Position numbers and translations under genes: made by a program
The notes under the pieces: model-generated
The model's input: the letters and a program-made list of their open reading frames with translations, nothing else
Told to the model about the DNA's origin: nothing
The model's database searches: none
Part shown: positions 18,796-26,734 of the stretch, piece after piece
How positions within the stretch are numbered: the first letter of the stretch is position 1
Layout of the letters: every line of letters starts with the position of its first letter
Assembly: GCA_051009975.1 (NCBI GenBank)
Contig: JBPCWA010000526.1
Coordinates: 1-59,747 of the forward strand
DNA from: Tectiglobus sp051009975
Lineage (GTDB): Bacteria > Pseudomonadota > Alphaproteobacteria > Rhizobiales > Hyphomicrobiaceae
Direction: 5' to 3'
DNA length: 59,747 bases

Positions 18796-19572
18796 ATGGA
18801 GCAAAAAGTTGATGCTGCAAAGGGACTTGATGTAAGTGATGAGCAATGGCGAGCCCGCATGGATTTGGCAGCGGCGCACCGACTGGCTGTCATGCACGGA
18901 TTTCATGAGGGCATCTTTAATCACCTGACGCTGACCGTGCCAGGAACGAAGGACCGTTATTATCAGATTCCGTTCGGCTTGCATTGGTCAGAGGTTAGCG
19001 CCAGCAGTTTTATGGAAGTTGATTATGACGGTCACGTGCAGCGCGGTAGTGGATATGTTGAACAGTCATGTTATGCGATTCACGCCCCGATACACCAGAA
19101 GCTGCCACAAGCGGCGTGTGTCATGCACACACACATGCCATACGCGAGCGCTCTGACGCGGCTCGAAGATCCCCGCATCAAGCCTATCGGACAAACTGAG
19201 GTGGGAATGATGGATTGCATTGCCTATGATGTGGATTACTCAGGGCCAGCTTTTGATCCTGAAGAAGGGGGGCGACTCGCCGAGCTGTTTGGTGACAAAA
19301 CAGTTCTGTTCATGGGCAACCACGGCGTCGCAACAATTGGCCACACAGTCTCACAGGCCTACGATCTTTTATACTACGTCGAGCGCGCGGCGCAGGTGCA
19401 ACTCTATGCCATGTGGACTGGCCAGCCCCTGAAGGTCATGTCGCCTGACATCGTGGCCAAAACGAAAGCGGGTTTTGGCGGTAACGACTTTGGCGGGAAG
19501 AAACCGCATGAGTTTCACTTCGATGCTCTGAAGCGAATCTTGGATCGAAAAGAGCCCGACTATGCCGATTGA
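18796..19572 (+). CDS. Class II aldolase/adducin family protein
   Basis: 258 residues from ATG 18796, with AAGGGAGC (18783-18790) just upstream. Family enzymes are metal-dependent aldolases, epimerases or decarboxylases acting on phosphosugars and related hydroxy acids. Visible marks: FHEGIFNHLTLTVPG early on, the metal site HTHMPYASALTRL (two His), and the third His in GNHGVATIGHTVSQAYDLLYYVE. It is closest in style to the short non-phospho-sugar aldolase group; the substrate is not readable. The minus-strand DUF2269 open frame runs into its last 137 bp. Confidence 0.88.
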   Translation: MEQKVDAAKGLDVSDEQWRARMDLAAAHRLAVMHGFHEGIFNHLTLTVPGTKDRYYQIPFGLHWSEVSASSFMEVDYDGHVQRGSGYVEQSCYAIHAPIHQKLPQAACVMHTHMPYASALTRLEDPRIKPIGQTEVGMMDCIAYDVDYSGPAFDPEEGGRLAELFGDKTVLFMGNHGVATIGHTVSQAYDLLYYVERAAQVQLYAMWTGQPLKVMSPDIVAKTKAGFGGNDFGGKKPHEFHFDALKRILDRKEPDYAD

Positions 19573-20131
19573 ATATTTGGGGAGTTCTGCCAGAGCAGAA
19601 CGCCATGTTTGATGTGCGCCAGAATTGATGTGATTCGGGCAGCGCCTCGTGCGCGACGAGAACAATTGAAGGGCGGGCCAGCATCAACCAGACGATGATC
19701 AAGATCGCCACGAAAGCCGGGCCGCCGCACAGGAACCAGATGCGGAACAAACGATAGTAGTTGGGAGGCAGGGGCTCATCGGATGCCTCGGCCACCCGTG
19801 CCAGATCGCGAAGCTTGACCTGGATCCAAGTCACCGGAAGCCAGAAAGCACCAATAATTCCATAGAGAACAATTGAAACTACGATCCAGCCCTCCGTGAG
19901 CTCCCATCCCAACATCATTGCCAACGACGCACCGGTTACTGGCTGAATTATGACTGCTGTCGCCGTGAATACCAGGTCAGCAATGACTACAACTTGGGCA
20001 GTATGTGCTATGATAATGGGTCGGTGGCTGCGGTGCGCCATGAGCATAAAGAAAGCGATACCGGAGCCGGTGCCAACTAGCACGCACGCACCGATGACGT
20101 GCGCCCAGCGCGCCAGGATCAGCCAATCCAT
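19436..20131 (-). CDS. DUF2269 integral membrane protein with extended C-terminus
   Basis: 231 residues from the ATG at 20131. Residues 1-155 form a four-helix membrane protein (WLILARWAHVIGACVLVG, AQVVVIADLVFTATAVIIQP, WIVVSIVLYGIIGAFWLPV, FVAILIIVWLMLARPS), the DUF2269 pattern. Family members usually stop soon after the last helix. Here the frame runs on for some 65 hydrophilic residues with no family look, through a stem-loop and 137 bp into the 3' end of the oppositely oriented aldolase gene. The usual stop may have been lost. Its ATG overlaps the TGA of the upstream SDR gene by one base (TGATG), so the two are translationally coupled. Function unknown. Confidence 0.75.
   Translation of the reverse strand: MDWLILARWAHVIGACVLVGTGSGIAFFMLMAHRSHRPIIIAHTAQVVVIADLVFTATAVIIQPVTGASLAMMLGWELTEGWIVVSIVLYGIIGAFWLPVTWIQVKLRDLARVAEASDEPLPPNYYRLFRIWFLCGGPAFVAILIIVWLMLARPSIVLVAHEALPESHQFWRTSNMAFCSGRTPQIFNRHSRALFDPRFASEHRSETHAVSSRQSRYRQNPLSFWPRCQAT
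19584..19601. terminator. Stem-loop between convergent genes
   Basis: Perfect 7-bp stem GTTCTGC/GCAGAAC with a 4-base CAGA loop, 11 bp after the aldolase stop. No strong T-run on either side. Because it lies between two converging genes it may stop both, but it sits inside the extended open frame of the minus-strand gene. Confidence 0.35.
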
Positions 20132-21444
20132 CAGCGAGTCTCCAGCAACGATCGCGCTACCAGGGCGAGCAGCATGACCGGTAATATCTTGATCAATGGT
20201 CCGAGCGGATCGAGCCAAAGGTGGGGGGTAATGAGTGTCGCGCTTACCAAATAGATCGTGCAGACGATTACCATGGCCCAGCATGCTCGCTGTGCAGTCG
20301 ATCTAACCGCCAGTGCCAAGGCGATGAGAATGTCGATGATTGACCAGAAACTGACGCTCACCCATGAGATTTCGCGTGACCACCCCGCATGCACCAGTAT
20401 TTGTGTGGCGGTTTCGATTCGCCACAATCCAATCGTGCCCGAAACGATCCAGAATGCAAAAAGGACAGTTAAAATGATCGGTGTCAGCAACGAAAGACGC
20501 GCTGTAAGACGATCTTCAGGCCCGGCCGGCATTCGGGCCAAAGTTTGCGACAGTGATGCTGCGCGGTGACCGCCTGCTGAATACCAGGCTTCTGTACTTC
20601 CAACGATACCGCCGCGCAACACCGAAATGGCCGTACTGCGCAGTGGTGACTTCCAACCGAGAATGCCGAGTAAGTCCGCGGCTGCAGTGATCGGCCACAA
20701 CATCCAGGGCGGGATCGAGAGTTCGTACCGAGCGGGTGCGAAGCCGAGCCATTGGCGATGCGCAGCGACAATGCCTTTCAGTGTATTCGGTTCGTCTTCG
20801 ATCAAGTCGCATACCAATCCGTCTGGTAGTTGATCCCTTAGCGCCAACACGACGGCACCCGCAATTTCGTCCACTCCGACAGTGCAAATCCGGGCCTCCG
20901 CAAAGGCCAACGGCTGTACAATTGGAACGGCGGCAAGCATCCTAATCAGGACCGTGCCGCCGTAGGCGGAAGGTGCTAGAACAAGACCAGGGCGAAAAAT
21001 CCAGTGTTTCGCACCGGAGTTACGTAGAGCAGTATCGCCAGCTGACTTGCTGCGCATAAACGCGCTGGCCGCATCGCCGCTTGCGCCTACTGCGGAAACC
21101 TGAACAACACCTATGCCAGCTTCGCGGCAAGCTGCCGCGAGTGCCGCGATCGCATGGTAGTGGACTGCAAGCAGATCATCTTCACCCCCCGTTTGAAGCG
21201 CGCCTGCGCAGTTTACCACCACGTCGAAACGATCGATGATGCTGCGCCAATTTTCGCATTCTTGCAGCGCTCTGAGGTCGTGAAATACCCAGTTCAGATC
21301 AGGAAGGACAGATCGCGCTTCCGGTTTTCGTCCGAGGCCAGTCACCGCGTAGCCCTCATTCCTTAGGCGACGTGCTACGTTTGAGCCGATTAACCCGTAA
21401 GCTCCCAGGACGAGAACCCGACGCGATGATGGCGAACTGCTCAT
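20131..21444 (-). CDS. NAD(P)-binding SDR fused to a DoxX-like membrane domain
   Basis: 437 residues. Residues 1-290 are an atypical (extended) SDR: VLVLGAYGLIGSNVARRL nucleotide motif, VVNCAGAL, and a helix with VSAVGAS. Residues about 310-435 hold four hydrophobic helices (LTPIILTVLFAFWIVSGTIG, FWSIIDILIALALAV, AMVIVCTIYLVSATLI, ILPVMLLALVAR), matching the DoxX-like domain often fused to such SDRs. The product is thus a membrane-tethered dehydrogenase or epimerase of unknown substrate. It is followed without gap by the DUF2269 gene, and the two probably act together at the membrane. Confidence 0.85.
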   Translation of the reverse strand: MSSSPSSRRVLVLGAYGLIGSNVARRLRNEGYAVTGLGRKPEARSVLPDLNWVFHDLRALQECENWRSIIDRFDVVVNCAGALQTGGEDDLLAVHYHAIAALAAACREAGIGVVQVSAVGASGDAASAFMRSKSAGDTALRNSGAKHWIFRPGLVLAPSAYGGTVLIRMLAAVPIVQPLAFAEARICTVGVDEIAGAVVLALRDQLPDGLVCDLIEDEPNTLKGIVAAHRQWLGFAPARYELSIPPWMLWPITAAADLLGILGWKSPLRSTAISVLRGGIVGSTEAWYSAGGHRAASLSQTLARMPAGPEDRLTARLSLLTPIILTVLFAFWIVSGTIGLWRIETATQILVHAGWSREISWVSVSFWSIIDILIALALAVRSTAQRACWAMVIVCTIYLVSATLITPHLWLDPLGPLIKILPVMLLALVARSLLETR

Positions 21445-21920
21445 GTGTCGGTCTCCTATTTGATGATCTTGCTGTCTAGAGGCTAATTTCGTGTCGGGTT
21501 TCGACGCAGACTACGTGATGACAAAGGGAAATATTCGAAAGGAAAAGTAAACATTCTCACATGCGCCCATTGCCGGTCCGATGCGAGCAACGGCGACGAT
21601 TTGGTTGCGGATGTTTTGCTGCAATGTCGGCTGCGATGCTAGCCAGAATGACCGGACGCGGTCGTGCGTTTCCCAAGAATGGAAGGTCGTAGAGACGTTG
21701 CTCTCTGTCGACGGCACTGGTGAAAGTTCTACTGGGAGTGGGGAACGCGATGAGTGGTGGGAGTCATTGAGTGCTAAAGTGATCACCTTCGGATGAAAGC
21801 TCCGCGGTCAGCAAATCGATCGTTGAGCGGGCGGGATCGCTGAGGGACCGTGTTTGCAGAAAGAAGAGCAGCGACCCAACTCGCGAATTCGCCCTCGGCC
21901 TTGAGCTACCTACGTTTGCT
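21445..21920. other. About 480 bp without a recognisable gene
   Basis: Between two minus-strand genes: the EctD-like dioxygenase (ending at 21921) and the SDR fusion (starting at 21444). Short open frames on both strands (21511-21786 minus, 21581-21796 plus) have no ribosome-binding site or family resemblance. The left part must carry the promoter of the SDR-DUF2269 pair. Confidence 0.4.
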
Positions 21921-22721
21921 CTACTCGGCAGCTTGCGCTCTTCCTTCTGCATGCCGCAGGAGAGCGTCATCCGAACAGGGCTTGATAGGCGTGAAGTCCT
22001 GATGAGCGATCCAATCTTTGCGCGTTGGCGATCGAATATAATTCGAAACGGCATTCAATGTTAAATAGACAATCTTACGAGGGAAAGGGGTGATGTTTCC
22101 TGAAGACCCGTGAACGAGGTTGCCGTGGAACATAAGCACGCCACCAGGCTTTCCTGTCGGCGCCACAAGTCCTCCTTCCTCGACGAGGCGTTCAACCGTC
22201 GCATTGTCTAGTGTCCATAGAGGGTAGCTTGTCGTCGAGACATCGTGACCAGCTTTGAGGACGCCTTGCGTATGGCTCTTCGGGATTAACATTAGCGGAC
22301 CATTGAACGCGAAGACTTCGTCGAGAAAAACGGAAATGTTCATGGCCCGCGGCTCCGGCATGCCGTCATCGCGGTGCCAGGTTCCGAAATCTTGATGCCA
22401 CTGCCAGACGTCACCATCGAACTTGGCTTTTGCGTTGATCTTGAACTGATGCATGTAGACCTGCTCACCGAAAAATTGTTCGAGAGGTTCGATCAGTCGC
22501 GGGTGTCGCCCGAGTATTCCGAATGCTTCATTGTAGACGTGTGCGGCAAATGCAGTACGTGGAGCACCCGATGACTCACGCCACACTTCCTCTCGATCTT
22601 CCGCATAGATTTTTTCTGCTTCATCTCGGAGTACAGCGATTTCGGTCGGCGAAAAGCAATCAGGCAGGAAAATCCAGCCCTCTTCCTCAAACTGCTCTAG
22701 CTGGGCATCGGTGAGCTTCAT
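21921..22721 (-). CDS. Phytanoyl-CoA dioxygenase family protein, EctD-like
   Basis: 266 residues from the ATG at 22721, with AGGGAG upstream. Non-haem Fe(II)/2-oxoglutarate oxygenase. The facial triad is H109 and D111 (WQWHQDFGTW) plus H204 (LVHGSSGN); R215 (PFPRKIVYL) should hold the 2-oxoglutarate carboxylate. The stretch HRDDGMPEPRAMN and NGPLMLIPKSH resembles ectoine hydroxylase EctD, but the EctD signature W-H-S-D-F-E-T-W-H is altered (Gln for Ser, Gly for Glu) and no ectABC genes are in the window. I therefore call it an EctD-like paralogue of unknown substrate. Divergent from the UxaA-type gene. Confidence 0.88.
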   Translation of the reverse strand: MKLTDAQLEQFEEEGWIFLPDCFSPTEIAVLRDEAEKIYAEDREEVWRESSGAPRTAFAAHVYNEAFGILGRHPRLIEPLEQFFGEQVYMHQFKINAKAKFDGDVWQWHQDFGTWHRDDGMPEPRAMNISVFLDEVFAFNGPLMLIPKSHTQGVLKAGHDVSTTSYPLWTLDNATVERLVEEGGLVAPTGKPGGVLMFHGNLVHGSSGNITPFPRKIVYLTLNAVSNYIRSPTRKDWIAHQDFTPIKPCSDDALLRHAEGRAQAAE

Positions 22722-22953
22722 GCGGTGAACTCCCTGAGACATCGTTCGATAAGATCTCGCACATTGCGCTCTACCACTTTCGAGCACTTTCGGGCAAGTT
22801 GCGGATTCATCTGAGGGTATCCCTCTGTTATCTCCCGTTCGATGTATCTCCTTGCTAGTGACACCATTGCGCGGCTCACTAGGTTGCGATGTCTAGCTCA
22901 CGACGACATTATGTGTGGGCAGTTCAACACCGTTGCTTGCGCGAGGCCACATC

Positions 22954-24483
22954 ATGCCCATGACGGAAAGAAATTTACGCACGCTGCGTTTACACGCCAG
23001 CGACAATATCATTGTTGCGGTTGATGGTTTGCTGCCGGGATTGGTGGCCCAGGGTGTCGAGGCCCGCAGTCGTGTGCTGAAAGGTCACAAAATGGCTGTA
23101 GCCAGAATTGAATCTGGCGCCCCTATCGTGAAGTTCGGCCAAGTCATTGGATTTGCAAGTGAAGACATTTTGCCGGGGCAGCATGTCCATACGCACAATT
23201 GTGCCTATGCTGAGTTCGACCGCGACTACGCCTTTTCCGCTGGCGCAAAGGAAGAAAACGTTCTCCCCCTAGACGAGCAGGCCACGTTTCAAGGATTCCG
23301 CAGAGCCAACGGCAAGATTGGCACTCGTAACTATATTGCCATCCTTACCAGCGTGAATTGTTCTGCGTCTGTGGCCCGGTTTATGGCGGAGGAGGTCAAT
23401 CGATCAGGCGTTCTTGCGGATTATCCAAATGTTGACGGCGTAGCGGCGTTTGTGCACGGCACGGGTTGCGGAATGGCAACCAACAGTGCCGGCTTCGAGT
23501 TTCTCGAACGGACGCAGTGGGGGATGGCCGGACATCCAAATGTTGCCGCCGCATTGATCGTTGGATTGGGCTGCGAGGTTTTTCAGATTGCGCGACTAAA
23601 GGAAAAGTATGGACTGAGTGAGGGAGACAACCTGTTTACGATGACAATTCAGGACACGGGTGGCACGCGACGGACGATAGAAAGGGGAGTCGCTCACATC
23701 CGAGATTTGCTAAATTTGGCCAAGCAAGCCAAGCGCGAAACGGTTCCGGCCAGCGAGCTCAAGGTTGCGTTGCAGTGCGGTGGATCGGACGGCTATTCGG
23801 GCATTACTGCTAATCCGGCGCTGGGCGTTGCAGTCGACGAATTGGTTCGCCAAGGCGGCACCGCCGTGCTGGGCGAGACGCCCGAAATCTACGGAGCTGA
23901 GCATCTATTGACGCGGCGTGCCGCTACTCCGGAAATTGGGAGGAAACTGGTCGATATCATTGGCTGGTGGCAAGACTACACAGCAAAGCACAATGGCTCG
24001 ATGGACAACAATCCGTCGCCCGGAAACAAGGCTGGGGGACTGACAACGATCCTCGAAAAATCCCTAGGAGCAACGGCCAAAGCGGGATCGACGACTTTGA
24101 AAGGTGTTTATCGATACGCTGAGCAGGTCGACGCTAAAGGGTTCTGTTTCATGGATACCCCAGGATACGATCCTGTTTCGGTTACAGGACAAGTGGCCGG
24201 GGGATGTAATGTTGTTGCTTTCACTACGGGACGCGGCTCAGCATTCGGCTGTAAGCCGTCACCATCTATCAAGCTAGCGACCAATTCTGATATGTATCGT
24301 CGGATGCAGGAAGACATGGATATTGACTGCGGCGATGTCCTAGACGGCGTTTCGCTTGAAGATAAGGGGCGAGAAATCTTTAACCACATACTCGCGGTTG
24401 CGTCCGGTCAACCGAGCAAGTCCGAGACACTCGGTTACGGCGACAACGAGTTTGTGCCCTGGCAAGTTGGTGCCGTTATGTGA
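22954..24483 (+). CDS. UxaA-family (altronate/galactarate-type) dehydratase
   Basis: 509 residues from ATG 22954 (GAGG at 22943-22946); ATG 22960 is also possible. Residues 1-80 are a SAF domain (IIVAVDGLLPG, DILPGQHVHTHN); the rest is the UxaA catalytic part with GTRNYIAILTSVNCS, FVHGTGCGMA, LQCGGSDGYSGITANPALG and MDNNPSPGNKAGGLTTI. Relatives dehydrate sugar acids such as altronate or galactarate in an Fe(II)-dependent way. SAF and catalytic parts are in one chain. With the class II aldolase nearby it suggests sugar-acid or hydroxy-acid breakdown (inference). Its stop lies in a 13-bp tandem repeat. Confidence 0.88.
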   Translation: MPMTERNLRTLRLHASDNIIVAVDGLLPGLVAQGVEARSRVLKGHKMAVARIESGAPIVKFGQVIGFASEDILPGQHVHTHNCAYAEFDRDYAFSAGAKEENVLPLDEQATFQGFRRANGKIGTRNYIAILTSVNCSASVARFMAEEVNRSGVLADYPNVDGVAAFVHGTGCGMATNSAGFEFLERTQWGMAGHPNVAAALIVGLGCEVFQIARLKEKYGLSEGDNLFTMTIQDTGGTRRTIERGVAHIRDLLNLAKQAKRETVPASELKVALQCGGSDGYSGITANPALGVAVDELVRQGGTAVLGETPEIYGAEHLLTRRAATPEIGRKLVDIIGWWQDYTAKHNGSMDNNPSPGNKAGGLTTILEKSLGATAKAGSTTLKGVYRYAEQVDAKGFCFMDTPGYDPVSVTGQVAGGCNVVAFTTGRGSAFGCKPSPSIKLATNSDMYRRMQEDMDIDCGDVLDGVSLEDKGREIFNHILAVASGQPSKSETLGYGDNEFVPWQVGAVM

Positions 24484-24522
24484 GGCCGTTATTTAGGGCC
24501 GTTATGTAAGGCCGTTATGTGA
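24472..24522 (+). repeat. Four-copy 13-bp tandem repeat across the UxaA-type gene stop
   Basis: The core GCCGTTAT recurs at 24472, 24485, 24498 and 24511, an exact 13-base period, with small changes between copies (tgag, ttag, gtaag, gtgag). The first copy encodes the last residues Ala-Val-Met and the stop; the other three lie behind it. It looks like replication slippage. Confidence 0.85.
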
Positions 24523-24548
24523 GTTCGAAATGCGATGGGAACGGGCAA

Positions 24549-26045
24549 CTAGCAACGCCCGCATGCAATCTGATACACCGCTTCGGTGTCTATGTGGCTT
24601 TCGATGTGCTCTGCCAGACAATCGAGTGCCGCTTCGACATGCGCGTCGTAAGTGAACTGGCCGATATCAGCTTTTGAGGCAGATATATGTCTGAGGAATG
24701 CGCGTCGATAGCCATCGTTCGAGAAGACGCCATGGACATATGTTCCCATGCATTTGCCGTCAGGAGAAATCGCGCCATTTGGACGTCCATCGATCTCGAA
24801 CACCGGTCGTTCAGTATCAGGGCCTGTCGTTCGACCAAGGTGAATTTCGTATCCAGTGACTATCGCGCGGCTCTCAAGATGGCGACCGCGCACGGGACGC
24901 ACCACTTTCTTCGCGTCCAAAACGCTGGCCACGTTCAGTAGACCAAGGCCGGCAACGGTTCCGATCCGCCCTTCGACACCATCAGGATCGTCAATTAGAG
25001 TTCCTAGCATCTGGTACCCGCCACACAGTCCCAATACATAGCCACCCTGGCGAATGTGAGCGGCAATATCAATGTCCCAGCCTTCTGCCTTCAGTTTGTT
25101 TAAGTCATCAATTGTGTTCTTCGATCCGGGTAGGATGATCAGATCGCAGTCGAGCGGAAGTGGCTTACCAGGACGTACCAATTGCAAAGCAACGGCAGGC
25201 TCGAGTCGCAATGGATCAAGATCATCAAAGTTCGCGATGCGATCAAGCTGAGGCACCGCGATTTTGATCTTTTTATCTTTCTGCTCTGCAGTTCGGGTGT
25301 GTTGAACGTCGAGATCTAAAATGTCTTCGGCGGGCAATCTGAGCGCTTCAGGTACGTAAGGTAAGACGCCGAGTGATCGCCAGCCGGTGCGGGCTACGAT
25401 TGCTACAAGCCCATCGTCAAATAGTTCCGGATCACCACGAAACTTGTTGATCAGGAACGCTTTGATGAGAGATCGGTCGGATTTATTGAGAACCGTATGC
25501 GTTCCAACAAGACTTGCGATCACTCCGCCGCGCTCAATGTCACCAACAACAATGACTGGCACATCGGCAGCGGTGGCAAAACCCATATTTGCGATATCGT
25601 CATTGCGAAGGTTGATCTCGGCTGGGCTGCCAGCGCCTTCGACAATAACCAGGTCGGCATCAGAGGCAACGTGGTTGAAGCTCTCCATCACAGCCGGAAG
25701 TAATTCTCGCTTGTGAAGGCCAAATTCTCGTGCACGCATCGTCCGGTGTCGTCTGCCTTGGACGATGACTTGGGAACCGGTTTCACTCTCTGGCTTCAGG
25801 AGTACTGGATTGAAATGTACGCTCGCCTCGACTCCGGCTGCGCGAGCCTGAAGAGCTTGAGCGCGGCCAATTTCTCCACCGCCTTTCACAGCGGCGGCAT
25901 TGTTGGACATGTTTTGCGGTTTGAAGGGTCTAACAGACACACCTCGTCGCGCGAAGACGCGACACAGTCCCGCGACGACAATGGATTTGCCGACATTGGA
26001 CCCGGCACCCTGGATCATGACTGCAGGAGCACGCATGCTTCGCAT
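24549..26045 (-). CDS. cobQ: Cobyric acid synthase
   Basis: 498 residues from the ATG at 26045; TTG 26063 and ATG 26036 are alternatives, and none has a good ribosome-binding site. Amidates four carboxylates of adenosylcobyrinic acid a,c-diamide with glutamine and ATP. The N-terminal dethiobiotin-synthetase-like domain has the P-loop MIQGAGSNVGKS and PFKPQNMSNNA. The C-terminal class I glutaminase domain has the nucleophile Cys in YVLGLCGGYQMLG and the catalytic His in GTYVHGVFSND. Last gene of the riboswitch-controlled operon, 7 bp after cobO. Confidence 0.95.
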   Translation of the reverse strand: MRSMRAPAVMIQGAGSNVGKSIVVAGLCRVFARRGVSVRPFKPQNMSNNAAAVKGGGEIGRAQALQARAAGVEASVHFNPVLLKPESETGSQVIVQGRRHRTMRAREFGLHKRELLPAVMESFNHVASDADLVIVEGAGSPAEINLRNDDIANMGFATAADVPVIVVGDIERGGVIASLVGTHTVLNKSDRSLIKAFLINKFRGDPELFDDGLVAIVARTGWRSLGVLPYVPEALRLPAEDILDLDVQHTRTAEQKDKKIKIAVPQLDRIANFDDLDPLRLEPAVALQLVRPGKPLPLDCDLIILPGSKNTIDDLNKLKAEGWDIDIAAHIRQGGYVLGLCGGYQMLGTLIDDPDGVEGRIGTVAGLGLLNVASVLDAKKVVRPVRGRHLESRAIVTGYEIHLGRTTGPDTERPVFEIDGRPNGAISPDGKCMGTYVHGVFSNDGYRRAFLRHISASKADIGQFTYDAHVEAALDCLAEHIESHIDTEAVYQIACGRC

Positions 26046-26052
26046 GGCACTT

Positions 26053-26706
26053 TTAGAATTCAATGCCGGCTTGGGCCTTCACACCCGAGCGGAACGGATG
26101 TTTGAGAAGGGTCATTTCTGTTGCGAGGTCCGCTTGCTCCAGCAGCTCATCCTTTGCATTGCGACCGGTTATGATGACGTGTGTATCGTCAGGCTTCTCG
26201 TGTGCGAGGAACGCCATGACATCGTCGATCGGGACATAGTCGTAGCGGATGGCGATGTTGAGTTCATCAAGCAGGACGAGCTTAACTGAAGGATCGCGAA
26301 TAAGCTCTTTGGCCTTGCGCCAAGCCGCTTGAGCATGTTCGACGTCGCGCCCGCGGTCCTGGGTTTCCCAAGTGAATCCTTCGCCCATGGTGTAAAACTG
26401 GCAAATGTCGCCAAAGTGGGAAGTGATGATATCCCGTTCGCCAGTCGGCATGCCACCTTTAATGAATTGAACGACCGCACACGGGATGCCATGAGAGATT
26501 GCTCTAAACACCATACCGAAGGCTGCAGTTGACTTGCCCTTTCCCTTGCCAGTATGGACGACAAGGAGACCACGTTGCTCAGTCTTGGTTGCCATGATGC
26601 GATCGCGGGCTGCCTTCTTTTTCGCCATTTTTTCGGAATGGCGCGTCGCATCACCGATTGATGAGTCTTGCCTTTCGTCTGACCGTTCATTGGCTTCGTC
26701 CGACAT
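26053..26706 (-). CDS. cobO: Cob(I)yrinic acid a,c-diamide adenosyltransferase
   Basis: 217 residues from the ATG at 26706 (AGAGG seven bases upstream; an ATG at 26721 is less likely). Transfers the adenosyl group of ATP to cobalt of the corrinoid. CobO/BtuR type: P-loop GKGKGKST at residues 53-60 after the basic N-terminus, VVQFIKGG, and VLLDELNIAIRYDYV. The hydrophilic first 45 residues are longer than in many relatives. It lies 28 bp after cobN and 7 bp before cobQ. Confidence 0.96.
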   Translation of the reverse strand: MSDEANERSDERQDSSIGDATRHSEKMAKKKAARDRIMATKTEQRGLLVVHTGKGKGKSTAAFGMVFRAISHGIPCAVVQFIKGGMPTGERDIITSHFGDICQFYTMGEGFTWETQDRGRDVEHAQAAWRKAKELIRDPSVKLVLLDELNIAIRYDYVPIDDVMAFLAHEKPDDTHVIITGRNAKDELLEQADLATEMTLLKHPFRSGVKAQAGIEF

Positions 26707-26734
26707 ATCAACACCTCTCATCGTTCAACGATTC

